Part shown: one piece after another, positions 59,401 through 64,000 of the stretch
How positions within the stretch are numbered: the first letter of the stretch is position 1
Layout: each line of letters starts with the position of its first letter
NCBI GenBank assembly: GCA_963853835.1
Contig: OY970820.1
Span: forward strand, 16,791,373 to 16,855,372
From: Calendula officinalis
Lineage: Eukaryota; Streptophyta; Magnoliopsida; Asterales; Asteraceae
DNA length: 64,000 nt
Reading direction: 5' to 3'
The notes under the pieces: generated by a model
Database searches by the model: none
What the model saw: only the letters and a program-made list of their open reading frames with translations
What the model was told of the DNA's origin: nothing
Translations under genes and position numbers: made by a program

Positions 59401-62400
59401 TAATGATGAGATAGTATTTAAAACCAGTTTTGCTTTGGATGGGCGATGTCCAAAGGTCAGCATGAACTAAATCGAATGGTTTTAAAGTGGTGGAAGTGGA
59501 GTTTTTAAATGGTAGACGTTTATGTTTTGCAATTTGGCAAGATTGACAAACAGAGTCACGATTAATTTTATTGCATGAAATAAATTTATTTTGATTTAAA
59601 AAATCCATTACATGGTTTCCTGGATGACCCAGTCGTGAATGCCATAATGGAAAGCTTGTAGAAACAAAAAAGGATGATGCTTGAGCTGTGGAAGGTGTTG
59701 TGAAAGGGTAGAGATCGCCGGTACTATTGTGTCTCGAAAGGTGCTTCCCACTCTTGAAATCCTTTATAGAAAAACCATAAGGATCAAATTCAACAGAAAA
59801 ACGATTATGAATGCAAAATTTGCGGACAGAGATAAGATTTTTGACAACATTAGGTGTGTGAAGGATATCGTTTAGTTGAATGTGTGTGTTAGGGTTGGGT
59901 AAAATGGTGTTACCTGATCCAAGGACTGGCACTTGATTCCCATTACCGACAAATACAGTCTTAATAGGTGAGACACTAGGGGTAGAGATTTTACCTGGAT
60001 CTGAGGTGAGATGTGATGTTGCACCGGAGTCCATGTACCATTGATCGTCATTTGGGTCCAGCGTCATTGACGAAAAAGCCGCACCGATTTCTGATGGTTC
60101 AAGTGGATTGACATCCGTTAAATGGGCCTGGGCTGGAGGTTGGGCCTGCTGATTTGTTATGTTCGGTTGGTTTGATGTAGCTGTCCAAGGAGTGGCCCAA
60201 CCTTGTTGAGTTGGGTATGGACATGGAGGAGGTGTGGGCCACCAAGGGGCAGGCCAATAATTATGAGGTGGACCGGCCCAATTGTAATTAGAGTTAGAAG
60301 GGCTTCGGTGATTTACCAAATTCGACGAACGATTCTGCCCAAATTAGATCGCGATTGAGAAGCCGACGAGGAGGTGCGACGCTGGTTTCAGTCTGTTGTG
60401 GAACGATTGTTGGTGTGCCGGTTGTTGCGGTGGTAATTGTTCGAGGATGGTGATTGATTGCGGTGTTGAGGAGACCGATTACGGTTCGATTGGGGGTTGC
60501 GATCCGATACAGCAGCGGCGACTTCGACTGTGGGATTGGATTCCCGTGCTTTCTGTCTTTGTTGTTCGAGTTGGAGCATGGAAACAGCAGTGTCCAAATT
60601 AGGTGAAGTTTGGTTGATGTAGGCTCCTACGGTGTCAAATTCAGGGGGTAACCCACGAACCAGTTGAAGCACCATATGGGTTTCGTTGACAGAGCAGTCA
60701 ACATCGTTCAACTGACTTGCCAAGTCTTTGATGCGTTGACAGTAAGCATCTAAAGACGATGTAGATCGAAGGGTATGGTTGTTGAATTCGTGTTCTAACG
60801 CAGCAGCCCGAGACCCCTTATTGTTAAGAAATATGTTTTGAACTTTGATCCAGGTTGTGTGAGCTGTGGAATCTGTGTCAAGAACACGGGCAAGAAGGTC
60901 GTCCGATATCGTGCCATAGATCCATTGAAGGACAATTGCATCAATTTCTGACCATTATTGGTAAGTGGGGTCGGTTTGGAGGGGTGGGGTGGAACCGTCG
61001 ATATGAGCAAGTACTTTGTAACCTTTGGCATGTAGTTTGAATAGCCGTACCCATGACGAGTATGATACTTTGGTGCCATCAAGGGTACGAATTTTGTGCT
61101 GAATATTAGTAACTGTGTATGCAGGGTGGAGAGATTTTGTGGACGGTTGAGCAGGTGTGCCTGTCATTTTCGATTTCTGGAGCAGAAATGAGATGTTAAT
61201 AGGAAGGGTAACTGGATAAATAAGCTCTTAGCTTTGCAATTGTGTGACAGCCGTGGCTGTTGATTCAGATGGAACAAGAAAAGGAGTGTTGCAGCCGTGG
61301 CTAGCACACTTAGGGAAGAAAGCACAGGTATGAGCTTATTGGCTCTGATACCATGATATTGTTCGAAAACTGAATGAATATTTCATTACATTGTCTTGGT
61401 TTATATACACGAAGAGACTAGCCTATATTAAGCCTAGGATACAGAATATTAATGATGATTTACACGAAATTAGGAAAGAATAATATACACAATAATGATG
61501 AGATCACAGCTGTAATGCTGTGATTTAGTTTCTGTGAATATTGATTTAGTTTCTGTGAATATTGATATCACAGCTGTATGCTGTGATATATTTCTGTTAA
61601 TAGTAATAATACCTTTAAGATACCATCTATAATCACTAATCGGCCCGCAGAAATTGTAGCTCCACCAGCTAAAAAACTTGAATGTTGAAATTTTCCTTTT
61701 TGTTTCGTCCCGATATATAAAACCATTGATGTACTAAGTACAAAAATCCACTTTGTGTCACTTGGCCCGCCCGTTGTATCAATTATTGTTTTGCTCAATT
61801 TGTACATGAATTTACCGTTTTCCACTATAACTTCATATTCCTCCCTTTCTGTCTGTAAATCAAAATAAAAAAATGTATTATATATAAAGGTGACACTTTC
61901 AACCCATCACCCGACCCGACCCACCCGCCCATATATGACCATGGATACAAAGTTTATGAAACTTACAGGTCCAAGATACTTGATGCATTGTTGAAGAAGC
62001 TTTGTTCTTGGGCATCTTTCTAGATTAACCTCTTTCCCACCCCCTATATCGAGCCTGAAATAAATGTTATTTTTATGAATATAATAATCTTGTTTTTTTA
62101 ATAAAATTCTAATGTATGTTTAAATTTACCAGTAGAAGAAAGGTTGTCTACTCTCACAATGAAGCCATTTGGCATAATAAAATTGAAGATTGTGACCGTA
62201 TCGATGTCGTGGATCAATCTGTTGAATAAAAATTGGAATAAATAAATGAATATTTTTTATCTTTTTTAAAAGTTTGATGCATAAATTCAGTTGGTATAAT
62301 TTAGGACTTACTGCTTCAAGCCAATGTTGCAAGGCAAGTTTACGGGCCTTCTCATTTTTTGACAGCCCTTTTCCCACCTGTCATTTAAGAAAATAAACAT

Positions 62401-63475
62401 AAAAATTTAGAATATTGAGTTTTTTTTATGATATGAAATTATGTATCTAACTTTTGAAGAAAATTGTACCTTTGCAGCTCGGGTTCTTGCTCTTGACCAA
62501 CGTGAAACAGCGGTTTCGGGTTTCTCAACTTCAAAGAATGATACCGAGCTGCATTTCAGTTGAGCAAAATCCAACAGTTTCCACCTGCATAAAATGTGAT
62601 CAAAAGTTAGTTAGGAAAAGTTAGTTAGTTAGGTTAGGCTGACCCGCAAACATTTTTTTATTTACTATTTAAATACTTTATGGATGAGTAATGTGTTAGT
62701 TATAATTACAAAATCAATACCATTACAATAATAATATAAATCTTCAAATAAAATGATTTGAGAGGTTGTTTATAATTAAAAAAGACTTTGAAAAACCTTT
62801 CTGCCCGTTTGACCTGTTGAATTCATTTCACATGTTCCTCCTTTAGGTAATATTTTTATTTGACCCGTTTGACATCTAACAAATAAACCAAATCGATACA
62901 TTTTTATATATTACAAATAGACTTCGAAAAAGTTTTCTACTTGTTGAACCCATTTGACCCGTTCCCCTTTACCTAATACTTTATAATTGACCCGTTTGAC
63001 CCATGCAAAAAATGAACACTTACCAACTTTGCTCAACCATAACTGCACAATCAGCTAACTGTCTTCTGGTTCTGAAACTTTTATATGTTTTTTGCAGCCT
63101 TAGTGCAGCCAGATCACGGTTCATGAGTGGTTTACCCGATGGTGACTCGGGCCCACATGTTTTCGGGTCAGTCACTAAAGATTCAACCTTTTTTGTTTCA
63201 CCTTCTGGCAATCTGGTCTTTTTTCTTGAAGGTGGTTCGGGTTGATTGGGTTTAGATTCAGCCCGCCCGTTAAAGCTTAATGACCCGTGAATCATTCTAT
63301 TGGAATTAAATGATCTCATTTTTGTAAGTTTGGAATGGTGATCATCAAAACTGAAGGATCTTAATAACGGTCTCACATCGTTTTCTTTGAAACTTAACGA
63401 ATGTGATATTATGGATTCGATGTGATCATCTAGGATGTTGTTATTCGTGTGAGGCGATGAAAAAGATAACCCCAT
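55492..63475 (-). CDS. IQM: IQM-family IQ-motif protein (calmodulin-binding)
   Basis: IQM proteins bind calmodulin without calcium through one IQ motif and act in plant signalling. Eight coding exons keep the frame: 63475-63024, 62584-62470, 62377-62312, 62218-62130, 62054-61967, 61852-61613, 56522-56421, 56172-55492; 610 aa, within the family range. The start MGLSFSSP matches the family's usual MGxSFS opening and follows a leader intron. The IQ motif AALRLQKTYKSFRTRRQLAD is at residues 123-142; family core blocks follow: SWWKLLDFA, LQHWLEAIDPRHRYGHNL, GGGKEVNLERCPR, FQHSSFLAGGATISAGRL and AVWPHSGHYLPTQENFDAFI. The tail has SPR repeats (LSPRSSSLSPRK). No break in any exon. Intron 6 carries a 5.0 kb copia element, so splicing efficiency is the open question. 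Confidence 0.95.
56246..56405. repeat. (AAT)n microsatellite in the last IQM intron
   Basis: About fifty AAT units with three G interruptions. The poly-Asn frame it yields is not a gene. Confidence 0.97.
56623..56850 (-). repeat. 3' LTR of the intronic copia element
   Basis: 228 bp; partner of 61354-61602; contains the inverted pair ATCACAGCTGTAATGCTGTGAT. Confidence 0.93.
56851..58869 (-). pseudogene. RT/RNase H part of the intronic copia pol, out of frame with integrase
   Basis: One long frame with HPMTTRSKAGITKPN, WLYRHKFHANGNLARYKARL, QLDVKNAFLHGDLKETVYM, YGLKQDPRAWFHR, LLLYVDDIILTAS and RNase H SSAEAEYKGVANAAAE, ending with ADIFTKGL. The upstream integrase frame runs into a different phase within the Pro-rich linker near 58575-58625, which holds long C runs and a duplicated phrase, a likely slippage site. 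Confidence 0.85.
58870..60319 (-). pseudogene. Protease and integrase part of the intronic copia pol
   Basis: Frame with protease motif WYMDSGATSHLTS, pre-integrase LWHSRLGHPGNHVMDFL, integrase DLVHADLWTSPI, IDDFTHFTWAFPLK and QQNGTAERMIRR. The frame continues to 58451 but past about 58620 it is read out of phase. No CCHC knuckle was found between gag and protease. Confidence 0.85.
60388..61167 (-). pseudogene. Gag of the intronic copia element, interrupted
   Basis: Starts at ATG 61167 (MTGTPAQPSTKSLHPAYTVT) right after the primer site. A TAA at 60955-60957 interrupts it after QTDPTYQ; the same frame then continues toward ASQLNDVDCSVNETHMVLQL and ends at 60388. Typical plant copia gag blocks (YSSWVRLFKLHAKGYKVLAH) are visible. 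Confidence 0.8.
62640..63005. repeat. TTGACCCGTTTGACCC-rich relic in IQM intron 1
   Basis: Several GACCCGTTTGACC words and a part resembling 53190-53460 in the second Helitron (AATGATTTGAG/AATGATTCAAG, then TTGACTTTTACC-like text). A dispersed repeat remnant. Confidence 0.5.
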
Positions 63476-64000
63476 TTGCAGTAATTTCTTGAACCTGGTA
63501 AATATAAAAATTAAAAAATCACACACACTTGATCAGGAAACACACAACATATTATAAGAAAGCAACAAACTTGAGACCACCCATCAACTAAAAGATTCGA
63601 AACAAACAAACCCCGTACGCAGAAAATGCAAAATTACTAAACCCATTTCAAGTTTTTAGCCAGAAATCGCTTTCTTTAACCGAATAATGCATACATACAA
63701 ATATATATAAATATAAATATAAATAACATTTTATCATTGCACAAATGCACGCACAGGTGATTACAATAAAGCATCAAACTTGAGGGCACCCATTAACAAA
63801 AAATTAAAAAGAAACGTAAAATTTCCAAAACCCACTTCAAGTTTTTAGCAAAAAATAAAGCTAAACCAACAATGACATATAGATACAAATAAAAAAATGT
63901 ATATGCTGAATGAAAGAACATAAAAACAGAGTATATATTAAAGATCATTACCTCCAATCAAGTATCTTCCCACTTAGGTAAGATTAAATCGATTGGCAGT
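63476..64000 (-). other. 5' UTR exons and leader intron of the IQM gene
   Basis: A good acceptor at 63495 leaves 19 leader bases (63494-63476) before the ATG; a donor GGAG/GTAATG at 63951 suggests the first leader exon occupies 63952 to beyond the window edge. Introns in the leader are common in plant regulatory genes. Confidence 0.6.

Larger units (their letters stand above)
56623..61602 (-). mobile_element. Young Ty1/copia retrotransposon in intron 6 of the IQM gene
   Basis: LTRs 56623-56850 (228 bp) and 61354-61602 (249 bp) are identical except for a 21-bp tandem duplication in the latter. The five-base duplication GTAAT is exact (56618-56622, 61603-61607). On the minus strand the LTR runs TATTAACAG...AATATCA, so the ends are TA...CA. 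A purine tract TGCGGGGGAG touches the 3' LTR and the primer site TGGTATCAGAGCC the 5' LTR with no gap. It has the same orientation as the host gene. All its coding parts are present but broken. Confidence 0.93.

Noticed and set aside
55492..63475. IQM gene called a pseudogene because of the intronic retrotransposon
   Set aside because: All eight coding exons, frames and splice sites are intact, including the donor next to the insertion.

Overview
The window is nuclear DNA of a flowering plant: AT-rich, GT-AG introns, Ty1/copia, MULE, Helitron and MITE insertions, a nuclear-type tRNA. The copia element with an env-like region and the Ulp1-carrying MULE resemble repeats common in composites (Asteraceae); the family assignment is inference, the eudicot-type plant origin is firm. 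All calls come from reading the sequence and from recalled family features; no search was run.

Host genes. Three protein-coding genes look intact. An importin-5-type karyopherin (minus strand, 5208-10208, 19 exons, 1121 aa). An endo-beta-1,4-mannanase of GH5 subfamily 7 (plus strand, 27944-29611, 5 exons, 400 aa) that has no visible signal peptide. An IQM-family calmodulin-binding protein (minus strand, 55492-63475, 8 coding exons, 610 aa). Two identical tRNA-Val(UAC) genes lie on the minus strand at 30014 and 48045.

Mobile DNA, left to right. A FAR1/MULE-type transposase gene (1-4154, minus) whose introns and 5' region are filled with about forty copies of a palindromic CACATGTG motif. A cluster of small inverted-repeat elements (10.7-14.9 kb). 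A 2.2 kb solo LTR (14990-17214). A 7.3 kb MULE (19431-26745) carrying a gutted FAR1-like transposase facing a decayed Ulp1-protease-like gene. A nested pair of copia elements: an old env-like-bearing element (30798-46925) with a young element inside its pol (35547-43588). Two outward-facing Helitrons of one family (48602-50301 and 50916-54760), the second with a casein-kinase-I-like exon fragment. Finally a very young copia element (56623-61602) inside an intron of the IQM gene, only 10 bases from the splice donor.

Most notable signals: (i) a TACTACTG array followed by a TATA box, present both in the LTR of the outer copia element and just ahead of its env-like region, which looks like a duplicated promoter layout; (ii) the intron-confined CACATGTG arrays; (iii) the copia insertion beside the IQM splice donor with LTRs that differ only by a 21-bp duplication; (iv) non-canonical LTR ends in two of the three copia elements.
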